Shown here: positions 17,878 through 28,060 of the stretch, piece by piece
How positions within the stretch are numbered: the stretch's first letter is position 1
Layout of the letters: each line of letters opens with the position of its first letter
Assembly: GCA_902615435.1 (NCBI GenBank)
Contig: CACMOZ010000005.1
Coordinates: 51,005-115,004 of the forward strand
DNA: 64,000 nt
From: an uncultured Pelagibacteraceae bacterium
GTDB lineage: Bacteria; Pseudomonadota; Alphaproteobacteria; Pelagibacterales; Pelagibacteraceae
Direction of reading: 5' to 3'
The notes under the pieces: generated by a model
The model's database searches: none
What the model saw: only the letters and a program-made list of their open reading frames with translations
Told to the model about the DNA's origin: nothing
Made by a program: the position numbers and the translations under genes

Positions 17878-18597
17878 ATGACTAAACTTATTCTCACAAG
17901 ACATGGCCAAAGTGTTTGGAATGCAGAAAATAGGTTTACTGGTTGGGTAGATGTAGATCTTTCAGATAAAGGAGTCTTGGAAGCAGAAAAATCAGGTCAG
18001 ATTATTAAAGATTTAAATATTAAAATAGATATCTCTTACACATCATATTTAAAGAGAGCGATTAAAACTCTTACAGCTATTCTTAAAAAAAATAACCTAG
18101 AACTTAAATTCAATACTGCTTGGCAACTTAATGAAAGACACTATGGATCTTTAACGGGTTTAAACAAAGAAGAAACAAAGAATAAAATTGGTGAAGAACA
18201 ATTCAAAAAGTACAGAAGATCATGGGATATAGCTCCTCCTCCCATGGAGGAAAAAAGTGAATACCTAAATTTATTCAGTCCACTGAATGCTAGTATACCT
18301 GTGGGAATGACCCCATTTACTGAGTCCTTAAAAAGTACATATGACAGGGTGGTACCTTTTTATGAAGATGAAATTAAGAAAAATCTTTTAGAAAATAAGA
18401 ATATTTTAATTTCAGCTCATGGAAACTCTCTAAGAGCTTTATGTAAATATTTATTTAATATTTCGGATACAAAAATAAATGAATTGGAAATACCAACAGG
18501 TAATCCGCTATTAATTGAATTTGTTGATAATTTAAAAATTGAAAAATATTATTATTTAGACAAGTCCAGAGCTAAGGATATAATTTTTAATCAATAA
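17878..18597 (+). CDS. gpmA: 2,3-bisphosphoglycerate-dependent phosphoglycerate mutase
   Basis: The 239-aa enzyme interconverts 3- and 2-phosphoglycerate. The phosphohistidine signature LTRHGQSVWN begins at residue 6 (His9), followed by FTGWVDVDLS, NERHYGSLTG, and the second histidine in ISAHGNSLRAL. These match GpmA/PGAM1 rather than the broader histidine-phosphatase family. Convergent with murU, sharing 11 bp at the 3' ends. Confidence 0.93.
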   Translation: MTKLILTRHGQSVWNAENRFTGWVDVDLSDKGVLEAEKSGQIIKDLNIKIDISYTSYLKRAIKTLTAILKKNNLELKFNTAWQLNERHYGSLTGLNKEETKNKIGEEQFKKYRRSWDIAPPPMEEKSEYLNLFSPLNASIPVGMTPFTESLKSTYDRVVPFYEDEIKKNLLENKNILISAHGNSLRALCKYLFNISDTKINELEIPTGNPLLIEFVDNLKIEKYYYLDKSRAKDIIFNQ

Positions 18598-19285
18598 TAT
18601 TAAGACTTTGAATTTTCCTATACATATCAGAAGTGTTTAAGTGGTAAAATTTTTGATTACTTTCTAAGCCCAGTAAGTTTTTATCTTTTATTAATTTATT
18701 CCATACTTTATTCAGGGAAAAAACTTCTGATTTTTCATTCGTGAAAACACTTCTGTTAATAATTTGCAATCCAGTAAAAATAAATTGATTTTCGCTATCC
18801 TTAGAAATTTTTTCATTATTTAGATTAAAATCTCCCTTAAAGGAAGGATCAACGGATAATTTCTTGTTTACTAAAAGTAAAGTCGGTTTATTATTCTTTA
18901 AATAAATAGCCTCTAGACTCTTTAATTCTGCTAGATAATGCTTACTCCAAACAGTATCTGGATTAATTACAAAAAAAGGATTATCACCAAAATTTTGTGT
19001 GCCTTTAAGTACACCTCCGCCTGTGTCTAATAATAAATTTTCTTCATTAGAAATTGTAATCTTAATTTTAAATTTCTTTCTATTAACAAATGATTTAATT
19101 TGATCAGGAAGATAATGAACATTAATACTTATTTCTTGCACACCATGACTGATCAATAAATTTATCGCTCTTTCTAATAATGTGTAATTATTTATTTCTA
19201 ATAATGGTTTAGGAGTTTTTAGTGTCAAAGGCTGCATTCTTTTTCCTAACCCTGCTGCTAAAATCATTCCATATTTGATATTCAT
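18587..19285 (-). CDS. murU: N-acetylmuramate alpha-1-phosphate uridylyltransferase-like nucleotidyltransferase
   Basis: The 232-aa product is a sugar-1-phosphate nucleotidyltransferase: AAGLGKRMQPLTLKTPKPLL at 10-29 is the nucleotide-binding signature and a VINPDTVW segment provides the metal-binding aspartate. Its start overlaps the upstream kinase gene amgK by 4 bp. AmgK and MurU form the pathway, known from Pseudomonas and relatives, that turns recycled MurNAc into UDP-MurNAc while bypassing the first Mur steps. The name rests on this pairing. Confidence 0.82.
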   Translation of the reverse strand: MNIKYGMILAAGLGKRMQPLTLKTPKPLLEINNYTLLERAINLLISHGVQEISINVHYLPDQIKSFVNRKKFKIKITISNEENLLLDTGGGVLKGTQNFGDNPFFVINPDTVWSKHYLAELKSLEAIYLKNNKPTLLLVNKKLSVDPSFKGDFNLNNEKISKDSENQFIFTGLQIINRSVFTNEKSEVFSLNKVWNKLIKDKNLLGLESNQKFYHLNTSDMYRKIQSLNIID

Positions 19286-20244
19286 ATTTTATTTAATTTT
19301 TTAAGTTTTTTAATAGACAAGTGTTTATGAAATAAAAATTTTAAATTTTTGAGTACTGGGTTTTGTAATCTTTTTTCTATGAGCGTCCATGTGTAAGGTA
19401 AAAATTTAAGATAATTATCTTTGTTGTCTCTTTTATATAGACGTACAAATATACCCAATATTTTTAAATTTCTTTGGATCGATAAAATATCAAAGTCATT
19501 TTTTAATCTTTGAATTTGATCTTTTTTAAGTTTTGAATTTTTATGATAAAAATCTAATAGTTTATTTTGTAATTGACTCGGTAATTTTATTCTTACGTCG
19601 TCAATTAAAGATGTTACATCATACAAAGGATTTCCGATAATAGCATCTTGATTGTCAATTATTCCTAATTTGTTTTTATTAATCATTATATTTGAAATAT
19701 GAAAATCTCTATGCACGAAAGTATTATTTTTGTAATTTAATTTTTTATACACTTTACTTAACTCAGATTTAAGAATTTTTTTAATCTTACTAATTTTTTT
19801 GTTTTTGAGAGCATAGTTTAAGTACCAATCAAAAAACAAATCGGATTCTTTATGAAGATTAGATAATGTGTAATTTGGTATTTTAATTTTTAACTTTTCA
19901 AATTTATAAAGTTTTTTTACTTTTATTTTTTGTATCTTAATTAAGAATTTTATTAATGATTTATAGCTATTAAGTTTATTTTTTTTTGAAATTACGTGAT
20001 CGTAGAAGGATTTTTCACCTAAATCAGATATTTCGATCATATCGTTTTTATAATGATTGCTTAATAATTTTGGAGCATTAATCCTGTTTTGATTAAGAAT
20101 ATTATTTATCACCACATATACTGCAAGATTTTTAAATTTTTCTTTTTTAGCAGAGACAATGATTGAGGTTTTGTTGTTTTTTTTTAATCTATAAAATTCT
20201 CTGAAGGAGGCATCTCCTGAAATTTTTTTCAGTTTATATTTCAT
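19282..20244 (-). CDS. amgK: sugar kinase AmgK-like (aminoglycoside phosphotransferase fold)
   Basis: The product phosphorylates N-acetylmuramate or GlcNAc at the anomeric position in the MurU recycling route. The ISGDASFREFYRL segment near the N-terminus is characteristic; the kinase motifs are FVHRDFHISNIM (catalytic Asp) and the metal-binding IDNQDA. I placed the start at the ATG 20242-20244, giving about 320 aa and an 11-bp overlap with tsaE; a longer frame to 20274 would extend further into tsaE. Unusually Lys- and Asn-rich, as is common here. Confidence 0.82.
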   Translation of the reverse strand: MKYKLKKISGDASFREFYRLKKNNKTSIIVSAKKEKFKNLAVYVVINNILNQNRINAPKLLSNHYKNDMIEISDLGEKSFYDHVISKKNKLNSYKSLIKFLIKIQKIKVKKLYKFEKLKIKIPNYTLSNLHKESDLFFDWYLNYALKNKKISKIKKILKSELSKVYKKLNYKNNTFVHRDFHISNIMINKNKLGIIDNQDAIIGNPLYDVTSLIDDVRIKLPSQLQNKLLDFYHKNSKLKKDQIQRLKNDFDILSIQRNLKILGIFVRLYKRDNKDNYLKFLPYTWTLIEKRLQNPVLKNLKFLFHKHLSIKKLKKLNKI

Positions 20245-20686
20245 TTTCAAAGTCTTTCCATTTGTTTGCCCCATTTATTTTCATTTTTCTTTCCTTATCA
20301 TTTTCTCCGTACTCTAAATGGATTTCTAATTTATTTGTCAATGGTGTTTTAATTAAGTCTGGCCATTCTATAATTTTAATTGTTTTTTCATTTTCTGAAA
20401 AAATACCAAGATGATCTAATTCATTGGCTTTTTTAATTCGATAAAGATCATAATGCATAATCTTAATATCTTTAATTTCATATTCATAAAGTAAATTAAA
20501 TGTGGGACTCAACACTTCTGTTTCTTTAAGTCCTTTTTGATTTTGTAAATTATTAATTAAAAATCTTGTGAATGTAGTCTTCCCTACACCGATTTCACCA
20601 ATTAGGAAAATGCAATCTCCATTTTCTAACTTTTTTGAAATTGTTTTAGATATTAGATTTAAATGGTCTAAAGATTTAACAATCAT
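20234..20686 (-). CDS. tsaE: tRNA threonylcarbamoyladenosine biosynthesis ATPase TsaE
   Basis: The 150-aa protein has the Walker A loop GEIGVGKTTF near residue 30 and the LSPTFNLLYEYE and HYDLYRI segments typical of TsaE. With TsaB, TsaC and TsaD it makes the universal t6A modification of ANN-reading tRNAs. tsaB is in this window near 63.5 kb. The gene sits 9 bp after ahcY in a chvI-chvG-ahcY-tsaE-amgK-murU run. Confidence 0.9.
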   Translation of the reverse strand: MIVKSLDHLNLISKTISKKLENGDCIFLIGEIGVGKTTFTRFLINNLQNQKGLKETEVLSPTFNLLYEYEIKDIKIMHYDLYRIKKANELDHLGIFSENEKTIKIIEWPDLIKTPLTNKLEIHLEYGENDKERKMKINGANKWKDFENEI

Positions 20687-20695
20687 TAGCTACTG

Positions 20696-21985
20696 TTAGT
20701 AGCGATAAGTATCTGGTTTAAATGGTCCTGATGGTTTAACGCTAATATAATCGGCTTGCTCTTTTGACATTTTTGTCAATTTAGCTCCCACTTTTTCTAA
20801 ATGAAGCATTGCAACTTTTTCATCAAGATGTTTGGGAAGTACATAAACTTTCTTCTCATATTTATTTGAATTATTCCATAATTCAATTTGAGCAATAACT
20901 TGATTTGTGAATGAAGCACTCATCACAAAACTAGGGTGACCCGTTGCACATCCTAAGTTGACTAGTCTTCCTTCGGCTAAAAGTATAATCCTTTTTTTAC
21001 TAGGCAGTTCAATTTCATGAACTTGGGGTTTTATCTCGTCCCACTTATAATTTTTCAATGCTTCGACTTGAATTTCGTTGTCAAAGTGACCAATGTTACA
21101 AAGTATTGCTCTGTCTTTCATGTTTCTCATATGATCTGCTGTGACTATATCTTTGTTTCCTGTAGCGGTTACAACTATATCAGCGTCTTTAATAGCTTCA
21201 TCCATAACAACAACTTCGTAGCCTTCCATAGCTGCTTGAAGAGCACATATTGGATCTGTTTCTGTAACCATAACTCTTGCACCTGCTTGACGTAATGAAG
21301 CTGCACTTCCTTTGCCAACATCCCCAAATCCAGCTACGATGGCTACTTTACCTGACATCATAACATCAGTAGCTCTTTTTATACCGTCTACTAAACTTTC
21401 TCTACAACCATAGAGGTTGTCGAATTTAGATTTCGTAACTGAGTCATTTACATTTATAGCAGGGATTAATAATTCTTTATTAGACTCCATTTTTTTAAGT
21501 GCTAAAACTCCTGTTGTTGTCTCTTCTGAAACTCCCTTAATATCTTTTAAAAGATCTTTGTATTCCTTGTGCATCAAAGCAGTAAGATCACCACCATCAT
21601 CTAAAATCATATTTGGTTTCCAATCTTTCTTTCCTTCAATAGTTTGTTTAACACACCACCAGTACTCTTCTTCGGTCTCACCTTTCCAAGCAAATACAGG
21701 AATACCCGCTTTCGCTATTGCTGCTGCAGCGTGATCTTGCGTTGAAAAAATATTGCATGAAGACCATCTCACTTCTGCTCCGAGCTCTACTAAAGTTTCA
21801 ATTAAAACTGCAGTTTGTATTGTCATGTGAAGACAACCTAGAATTTTTGCTCCATTTAGAGGTTTTTTTCCTTTGTATTCTTTACGAAGAGCCATAAGAC
21901 CTGGCATCTCTGTCTCGGCAAGTGAAATTTCTTTTCTTCCAAAGTCTGCTTGGGAAATGTCTTTTACTTTATAATCTTGTGCCAT
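20696..21985 (-). CDS. ahcY: adenosylhomocysteinase
   Basis: The enzyme splits S-adenosylhomocysteine to adenosine and homocysteine with bound NAD. The [13 protein letters not shown] loop, the LDDGGDLT segment and the C-terminal KPDTYRY end are all present. I chose the ATG at 21983-21985 (MAQDYKVKD, 429 aa), because this matches family N-termini; a further 13 residues upstream look like untranslated leader. It supplies the recycling arm to MetK, encoded elsewhere in the window. It follows chvG by 48 bp. Confidence 0.95.
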   Translation of the reverse strand: MAQDYKVKDISQADFGRKEISLAETEMPGLMALRKEYKGKKPLNGAKILGCLHMTIQTAVLIETLVELGAEVRWSSCNIFSTQDHAAAAIAKAGIPVFAWKGETEEEYWWCVKQTIEGKKDWKPNMILDDGGDLTALMHKEYKDLLKDIKGVSEETTTGVLALKKMESNKELLIPAINVNDSVTKSKFDNLYGCRESLVDGIKRATDVMMSGKVAIVAGFGDVGKGSAASLRQAGARVMVTETDPICALQAAMEGYEVVVMDEAIKDADIVVTATGNKDIVTADHMRNMKDRAILCNIGHFDNEIQVEALKNYKWDEIKPQVHEIELPSKKRIILLAEGRLVNLGCATGHPSFVMSASFTNQVIAQIELWNNSNKYEKKVYVLPKHLDEKVAMLHLEKVGAKLTKMSKEQADYISVKPSGPFKPDTYRY

Positions 21986-22033
21986 AATGAAGGAGTTATT
22001 ATCAACATAAATAAACCATAGCAAGAAATAATG

Positions 22034-23554
22034 TTAGGGCAATTTTGGAAGTAAAACCTCAACCTGTGCTCCTTTTGAATTTAGCCTATTTGAAGCTGCT
22101 ATTGTACCTTTATGTAATTGAACAATATTTTTAACAATATTTAAGCCTAAGCCGGAGTGTTTTCCAAAACTTGAGGGTCTGTTGCTGTAAAAACGTTTAA
22201 AAATTTTCTGAGGTGATGTTTCAGAGAAACCAGGCCCTTCATCTTTTACTGAAATTAATAAATTGCTTGAAGTTTCTTCAAGGCTAATTTCAATTTTTTG
22301 ATTATCTTGACTGAAGGAAATTGAATTATCCAATAAGTTTGCAATTACTTGTTCTAATCTATTGCTAATACCGAATATGATGTGTCCATTTTTACTTTTA
22401 ATTTTATTTTTAACGTTTATCTCAATTTTTTTATTTTGATTTATAAGATCTTGGTTAAAATCCTCTACAACACCATTAATAATTTCAACTAAGTTAATTT
22501 TGCTCATTTTCTCACGAGATAAAGATGCTTCATCTTTAAGCATTTGAGTATAATCAGTTATCAACCTTTCAATTCTTTCTGCATCGTGATTTATTATTTT
22601 TAAAAGTTTTTCCCCCTCGTTTTTTTCAGTAGTTTTATCTAAAAGTTCTGAAGCACTCTTTAAAGATGCGAGTGGATTTCTTATTTCGTGGGCTAAATCA
22701 TTTGAGAATGTTTCTGCTCTATTCGTTCTTTGTTGCAGTTCTTTAGTCATTTCGTCAATCGACTGAGTTAATTTTCCAATTTCATCGTCTCTTACAAAAA
22801 ATTTATTAATATCAATTGCTTGATTAGATTTTTTTTTAATTCCATCACTAAATTTAACTAAAAGACCAATTGGTTTAAGAATATATTTATTCAAAAATAG
22901 CGAGAAGATTAAAATTACTATTACAACAGCAATCATAGTTCTTATTATAAATGCTTTTCTCTCTTTTACAGCAGTAGTGATATCGTTCGCCTGCTCTGAT
23001 ACTACAATATATCCGATGTCATTGTTTTGAAATTTAATCTTACTTAATGTACTTACAAAAAAGTTATTTTTTTCATCATTAGTAAGAGTCATAATTTCAT
23101 CATTGTATTTATTTATAATTATATCCTTAATTTCATCTTTTTGTTCCTCTTCAAGTCTTTCTTCAATCTCTGGTGTAATTTTTTCACCTCCTAAAGCCTC
23201 CTCAAAAATTATATCTGATCCTGTAAAAACACTTTGATCCAAATCTAATACGTTTGTATCTCCAATAAGATTTCCAGATAAATCATAAAATTGAACTCGG
23301 TCTAAATTTTGAAATAAAAATCTTGTAGAAAGTAGAAAATCTCTTATTCCTTCTTTAGTATATTCTACATTTAGTCTTTCAAGATTATCTTTGGTATTAT
23401 TAATTATTATTTTGTGATTATCAGATCTTTCCTTTACTAAGGTCGGCTGGATTGCTTCTAGATATATAATTGTAAAAAGTCCTAAAACAGAAAAGACTGT
23501 AAGATTAATTATTAAAAACTTCTTTAGAATAGAAGCTGATTTTTTTTGTTTCAT
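22034..23554 (-). CDS. chvG: sensor histidine kinase ChvG
   Basis: The 506-aa protein has a membrane helix at about 13-31, a periplasmic sensor domain with an acidic stretch near 128-142, a second helix at about 203-221, a HAMP linker, the phospho-acceptor H289 in DLAHEIRNPLAS, and an ATPase domain with GLGLNIV near the end. In rhizobia ChvG/ExoS senses acid or envelope stress. Its start shares one base with the chvI stop, so the pair is coupled. The name is supported by the ahcY-tsaE neighbours. Confidence 0.88.
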   Translation of the reverse strand: MKQKKSASILKKFLIINLTVFSVLGLFTIIYLEAIQPTLVKERSDNHKIIINNTKDNLERLNVEYTKEGIRDFLLSTRFLFQNLDRVQFYDLSGNLIGDTNVLDLDQSVFTGSDIIFEEALGGEKITPEIEERLEEEQKDEIKDIIINKYNDEIMTLTNDEKNNFFVSTLSKIKFQNNDIGYIVVSEQANDITTAVKERKAFIIRTMIAVVIVILIFSLFLNKYILKPIGLLVKFSDGIKKKSNQAIDINKFFVRDDEIGKLTQSIDEMTKELQQRTNRAETFSNDLAHEIRNPLASLKSASELLDKTTEKNEGEKLLKIINHDAERIERLITDYTQMLKDEASLSREKMSKINLVEIINGVVEDFNQDLINQNKKIEINVKNKIKSKNGHIIFGISNRLEQVIANLLDNSISFSQDNQKIEISLEETSSNLLISVKDEGPGFSETSPQKIFKRFYSNRPSSFGKHSGLGLNIVKNIVQLHKGTIAASNRLNSKGAQVEVLLPKLP

Positions 23555-24252
23555 TAGCTAACATTCCATCTATACCCACTTCCATATCTAGTTTCAATTG
23601 CAGAAAACTTTTCATCTACCTTTTTGAACTTTTTTCTTATTCTTTTTACGTGACTATCAATAGTTCTATCTTCAATTTCTGTATTTTCCTTATAGGCAAT
23701 ATCCATTAAATGCGCTCTTTCTTTTATCACTCCTGGTCTTTTGGCTAATTCTTTAACAATTAAAAATTCAGTGGTTGTCAATTTATCTGGTAAAGCTTTT
23801 CCATTCCACTCGCACTCTAATTGAGCAGGGTCTAATTTCAATTTACCGTGACTTATTATATTTTTTGTGTCATCGACAGTGTTAGTTTTTTTTCTTAATT
23901 GAACTCTTATTCTCTCAATTAAAACTTTGGTTGAAAATCCACCAGATTTTTTAACAAAATCGTCAGCACCCAACTTTAAACCAAGCAGTTCATCAACTTC
24001 GTCATCCTTTGATGTTAAAAAGATTATTGGAATTGACATTTTTTTTTTAAGTTTTTTTAGCAACTCTTCTCCATCCATTCTCGGCATTTTGATATCTAAA
24101 ATTGCTAGGTCAGGTGGATTTCTAGTTAATCCAATTAAAGCAGATTCTCCGTCAATATAAGTTTGAACTTTAAATCCCTCTCTTTCTAAGGCCATGCTTA
24201 TACTTGTTAGTATATTTCTATCATCATCTACTAAAGCAATTGTTTGAGTCAT
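23554..24252 (-). CDS. chvI: response regulator ChvI (OmpR family)
   Basis: The 232-aa regulator has a receiver domain with acidic pocket D10/D11 and phospho-acceptor D53 in LAILDIKMPRMDG, a conserved LTSKDDE loop, and a C-terminal winged helix ending in IETRYGSGYRW. It should be phosphorylated by ChvG encoded next to it. In other alphaproteobacteria ChvI controls envelope and exopolysaccharide genes; targets here cannot be read. Confidence 0.9.
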   Translation of the reverse strand: MTQTIALVDDDRNILTSISMALEREGFKVQTYIDGESALIGLTRNPPDLAILDIKMPRMDGEELLKKLKKKMSIPIIFLTSKDDEVDELLGLKLGADDFVKKSGGFSTKVLIERIRVQLRKKTNTVDDTKNIISHGKLKLDPAQLECEWNGKALPDKLTTTEFLIVKELAKRPGVIKERAHLMDIAYKENTEIEDRTIDSHVKRIRKKFKKVDEKFSAIETRYGSGYRWNVS

Positions 24253-24291
24253 ATTTTTATTCTCTTGATTATGATGTCAAAATTTAGGCGT

Positions 24292-27057
24292 TTAATGGGC
24301 TTCTCCCCAATTGTTTCCAGAGTTAATACTTACTTCTAAAGGTATAGAAAACATGTGATGATCAGAACTTGAAACTGAAGTCATTGCTTCTTTAACAATC
24401 TTTTTTACTTCATTCTCGTCTTTTTTTAAACACTCAAAAATAAGTTCATCATGAATTTGTAAAAGCATTTTGGCTTTCTTTTTTTCTTCAAGAATTTTAT
24501 CGATCTTAATCATAGCCAACCTTATAATATCTGCAGCAGAACCTTGGATTGGGGCATTAATCGCTGCTCTTTCTTGAAATGCTCGAACACTAAAATTTTT
24601 ATCATTAATTCCTCTTAAATGAATTCTCCTCCCAAAAATATTTGTGACAAAACCCTGATTCCTACAAGTTTTAATTGTTTTATTCATGTAATCTTTTATT
24701 TCAGGGAATTTTTTAAAATAAGAATTAATAAAACTTAATGCTTCTTCATTTGAGACTGATATTTGCTTTGCTAATCCGTATTGAGTAATTCCGTAAATAA
24801 TTCCAAAGTTAATTGCCTTTGCTTTTCTTCTAAAATCATCTGTCACTTTTGTAATGGGAACATCAAATACTTGGCTCGCAGTTAAAGAGTGAATATCTTG
24901 ATTGTTTTTAAAAGCTTTTTTTAATTCTTTGACATCTGCCATATCAGCTAGAATTCTCATTTCAATTTGATTATAGTCAGCTGAAATCAGTAAATTATTG
25001 TCATCTGCGATAAAGGCTTTTCTTATCTCTTTGCCATCTGAAGTTTTTATAGGAATATTTTGTAAATTAGGATCACTTGACGCAAGTCTTCCGGTATTTG
25101 TCGCTGCTAGTAAGAAAGAGGTGTGAACTCTCTTTGTTTTTTTGTTAATATGATCCTGTAAAGCATCAGTATATGTACTTTTCAATTTTGAGACTTGCCG
25201 CCATTCCAAGACTAGGTTTGGAAATTTATGCCCAGTTAGCGCTAGATCTTCTAAAATTTTAGCACTGGTAGCTAAACTACCTTTCTTCGTTTTTTTTAAT
25301 TTTGTTATTTTTAGATCGTTATAGATTATTTCTCCTAATTGTTTTGGTGAACCAATGTTGAATTTTTTACCTGATATTTTAAAAATTTCCTTTTCAATTT
25401 TATTTAATCTTTCCTCAAATTTTTTTGAAAGCTTTTTAAGATATTTGTCGTCAACTTTGATACCGTTAGTTTCAATCTTAGAAAGAATTTTGATCATTGG
25501 TTTCTCAAATACTTCATAAACTTTTTCTAATTTTTCCTCGGATACCCGCTCAGATAAAATTTGGTATAATCTTAATGTTACATCTGCATCTTCAGCAGCA
25601 TATTCTGTGGCTGATTTAAGATCTACTTCTGAAAAATTTAATTGCTTTTTTCCAGTTCCTACTAAATCTTTATACGAAATAGTTTTATGACCGAGGTGTA
25701 GCTCAGATAGAGTATCCATATTATGTCTATTGTTTCCAGCATCTAAAGTGTATGAAAGTAACATTGTATCTTCTGTAGAATTTAGTTCGATGCCGTGATT
25801 TTTAAATATTATAAAATCATATTTTATATTTTGGCCAACTTTTTTTATACTTGGGTCTTCTAAAATCGGTTTAAGTTTCTTTAAAACTACATCCTTTTTT
25901 AGTTCCGTTGTTTCTTTATGACCCACAGGAATATAAAAAGCTTCATTTGTATCATAACATAATGATACACCAACAAGGTCTGCTTCCTGTGGATTTAGAG
26001 ATGAAGTTTCAGTATCAACTGCTATAACTGATTTTTCATCTAATTTTTTAATTAGTTCATCCAGTTGTTTTTCTTTAAAGATAGTTTTGTATGTCTTGGT
26101 ATTTATCTTGTTGTTTTTTTTTATTAAAATTTTTTCATTTAAATCTTTACTTCCAGGTTCGCCATAAAAACTAATTGCCTGGCTCAATAATCTATTAAAT
26201 TCCATATCTCTTAAAAATTCGTATAGTTTGTCTTTATTAATATCTTTAATAATAAAATCTGCAGCATCATCTTTAAGTGGAACATCATTTTTTAGAGTCA
26301 CTAATTGCTTGCTGATCATTGCTTTATCTTTATTAGATAGTAATGTTTCTCGCCTTTTATTTTGAGGTATTTCAGATGCCTTCTTTAATAAATTTTCTAA
26401 TGTTTTATATTTATTTATAAGTTCTGCTGCTGTTTTAATACCAATACCAGGAACTCCTGGTACATTATCTGAACTATCCCCAGCGAGCGATTGTACGTCT
26501 ATTACTTGACTTGGTTTAACTCCAAATTTTTCAATTACCTCTTTTTCACCTATTACTTTACTTTTCATAGGATCAAACAGTCTTACTTTATTTGAAACTA
26601 ATTGCATCAAATCTTTGTCCGATGATATTACTGTAACCTTTGCACCAACTTCTGTAATTTTTTTTGCATAAGTTGCTATGAGATCATCTGCTTCATAATT
26701 CAATAGTTCAACAGATGGTAAATTAAAAGCCTCAACAGACTTTCTTATATATTCGAACTGAGGAGCTAAATCATCTGGTGCCTCTGCCCTGTTTGCTTTA
26801 TATTCACTGTAAATTTCATTTCTGAAATTTTTTCTAGCTGAGTCAAATATAACAGCAAAATGAGTTGGTTTATTTTTTGAGTCATCAGATCTAGCGTCCT
26901 CTAAAAGTTTGAATAACATTGAACAAAAACCACTTACGGCTCCTGTAGGTAGTCCATCACTTTTTCTAGATAAGGGTGGTAACGCATAGTAAGCTCTGAA
27001 AATGTAACCTGATCCATCTATAAGATAAAAATGATCTGTTTTTTTTATAGAACTCAT
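24292..27057 (-). CDS. polA: DNA polymerase I
   Basis: The 921-aa enzyme has an N-terminal 5' nuclease domain (LIDGSGYIFRAYYALPPL, later GDSSDNVPGVPGIG), a 3'-5' exonuclease domain whose DTET residues (about 347-350) appear intact, and a polymerase domain with SADYNQIEMRILA, the O-helix RRKAKAINFGIIYG and the LQIHDELIFE palm motif. Length and order are normal. It repairs gaps and removes Okazaki primers. The divergent ABC gene starts 42 bp away. Confidence 0.95.
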   Translation of the reverse strand: MSSIKKTDHFYLIDGSGYIFRAYYALPPLSRKSDGLPTGAVSGFCSMLFKLLEDARSDDSKNKPTHFAVIFDSARKNFRNEIYSEYKANRAEAPDDLAPQFEYIRKSVEAFNLPSVELLNYEADDLIATYAKKITEVGAKVTVISSDKDLMQLVSNKVRLFDPMKSKVIGEKEVIEKFGVKPSQVIDVQSLAGDSSDNVPGVPGIGIKTAAELINKYKTLENLLKKASEIPQNKRRETLLSNKDKAMISKQLVTLKNDVPLKDDAADFIIKDINKDKLYEFLRDMEFNRLLSQAISFYGEPGSKDLNEKILIKKNNKINTKTYKTIFKEKQLDELIKKLDEKSVIAVDTETSSLNPQEADLVGVSLCYDTNEAFYIPVGHKETTELKKDVVLKKLKPILEDPSIKKVGQNIKYDFIIFKNHGIELNSTEDTMLLSYTLDAGNNRHNMDTLSELHLGHKTISYKDLVGTGKKQLNFSEVDLKSATEYAAEDADVTLRLYQILSERVSEEKLEKVYEVFEKPMIKILSKIETNGIKVDDKYLKKLSKKFEERLNKIEKEIFKISGKKFNIGSPKQLGEIIYNDLKITKLKKTKKGSLATSAKILEDLALTGHKFPNLVLEWRQVSKLKSTYTDALQDHINKKTKRVHTSFLLAATNTGRLASSDPNLQNIPIKTSDGKEIRKAFIADDNNLLISADYNQIEMRILADMADVKELKKAFKNNQDIHSLTASQVFDVPITKVTDDFRRKAKAINFGIIYGITQYGLAKQISVSNEEALSFINSYFKKFPEIKDYMNKTIKTCRNQGFVTNIFGRRIHLRGINDKNFSVRAFQERAAINAPIQGSAADIIRLAMIKIDKILEEKKKAKMLLQIHDELIFECLKKDENEVKKIVKEAMTSVSSSDHHMFSIPLEVSINSGNNWGEAH

Positions 27058-27099
27058 ATATACATATTACATTGAATTCTAAGGTAAGATAAAAAAATT

Positions 27100-28029
27100 A
27101 TGTCTAATAATGCTTTAACTGTTGAAAATCTTAGTAAAGTCTATTCGAATTCCAAAACAAAAAAAGAAACTAAAGCTATTACAAATTTAACTTTTGAAGT
27201 TAAAGAAGGAGAAGTTTTTGGATTACTTGGACCAAATGGAGCTGGCAAAACAACTTTTTTAAGTATTTTAGGAGGAACTGTATCCAAAACGTCTGGACTT
27301 GTTAATGTATGGGGCTTTGATTTAGATAAAAATCCAAGACAAGTTAAAGCCTCATTAGGAATAGTGCCTCAAGAAGTCAATTTAGATGCTTTTTTTAGCC
27401 CTAAACAATTACTAGAACTACAGGCTGGCCTTTACGGTATAGCGAAAAAAGATAGGATCACAAACTTAATACTTAAAATGGTTGCATTAGAGGATAAGGC
27501 AAATGCATATTCAAGAAGTTTGTCCGGTGGAATGAAAAGAAGACTATTAATTGCTAAAGCAATGGTTCATCAACCACCTATATTAATTTTAGATGAGCCA
27601 ACTGCAGGAGTAGATGTAGATCTTAGAAATAACCTTTGGGATAATGTAAAAAAACTTAACAATGAGGGAGTTACCATAATTTTAACTACTCATTATCTCT
27701 TAGAGGCCCAAGAAATGTGCGATCGTATTGCTATCATTGATAAAGGTAATTTGGTTGCTTTAGATACAACTGAAAAACTTTTAGAGAGAATAAAAAACAA
27801 AAAAATAAACTTTAAAGTAAAAAAGGTAGATTTAAAATTTCCTTTACGCATGAATGGAATAAAATTTAAAATAATTTCTGAAAATCAAATTATTGCAACA
27901 TATGAAAAAAATTCATTAAATTTTGGTGAAATAATTAATTATTTTAATCAAAATAACTTGAAAATTGAGGATATTTCCACTGATGATGGCGACTTAGAAG
28001 ATGTGTTTGTTCAATTAACAAAGCACTAG
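27100..28029 (+). CDS. ABC transporter ATP-binding protein (DrrA/ABC-2 type), no permease alongside
   Basis: The 309-aa ATPase has Walker A GPNGAGKT at 44-51, the LSGGM signature at 141-145, Walker B ILILDEPTAG at 161-170 and a switch histidine in TTHYLLEA. The GIVPQEVNLD segment and C-terminal extension fit the ABC-2 type exporter subfamily (NodI, DrrA, CcmA-like). No membrane partner is adjacent: the next gene is bioY, a different system. The partner must be elsewhere or the neighbour has been lost. Confidence 0.88.
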   Translation: MSNNALTVENLSKVYSNSKTKKETKAITNLTFEVKEGEVFGLLGPNGAGKTTFLSILGGTVSKTSGLVNVWGFDLDKNPRQVKASLGIVPQEVNLDAFFSPKQLLELQAGLYGIAKKDRITNLILKMVALEDKANAYSRSLSGGMKRRLLIAKAMVHQPPILILDEPTAGVDVDLRNNLWDNVKKLNNEGVTIILTTHYLLEAQEMCDRIAIIDKGNLVALDTTEKLLERIKNKKINFKVKKVDLKFPLRMNGIKFKIISENQIIATYEKNSLNFGEIINYFNQNNLKIEDISTDDGDLEDVFVQLTKH

Positions 28030-28060
28030 ATTTTAATGAAAAAAATGTTTATTTAATCTT

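Noticed and set aside
21017-21734. Plus-strand open frames opposite ahcY
   Set aside because: They are shadows of a highly conserved gene: no recognisable domain, no ribosome binding site, and composition explained by the opposite strand.
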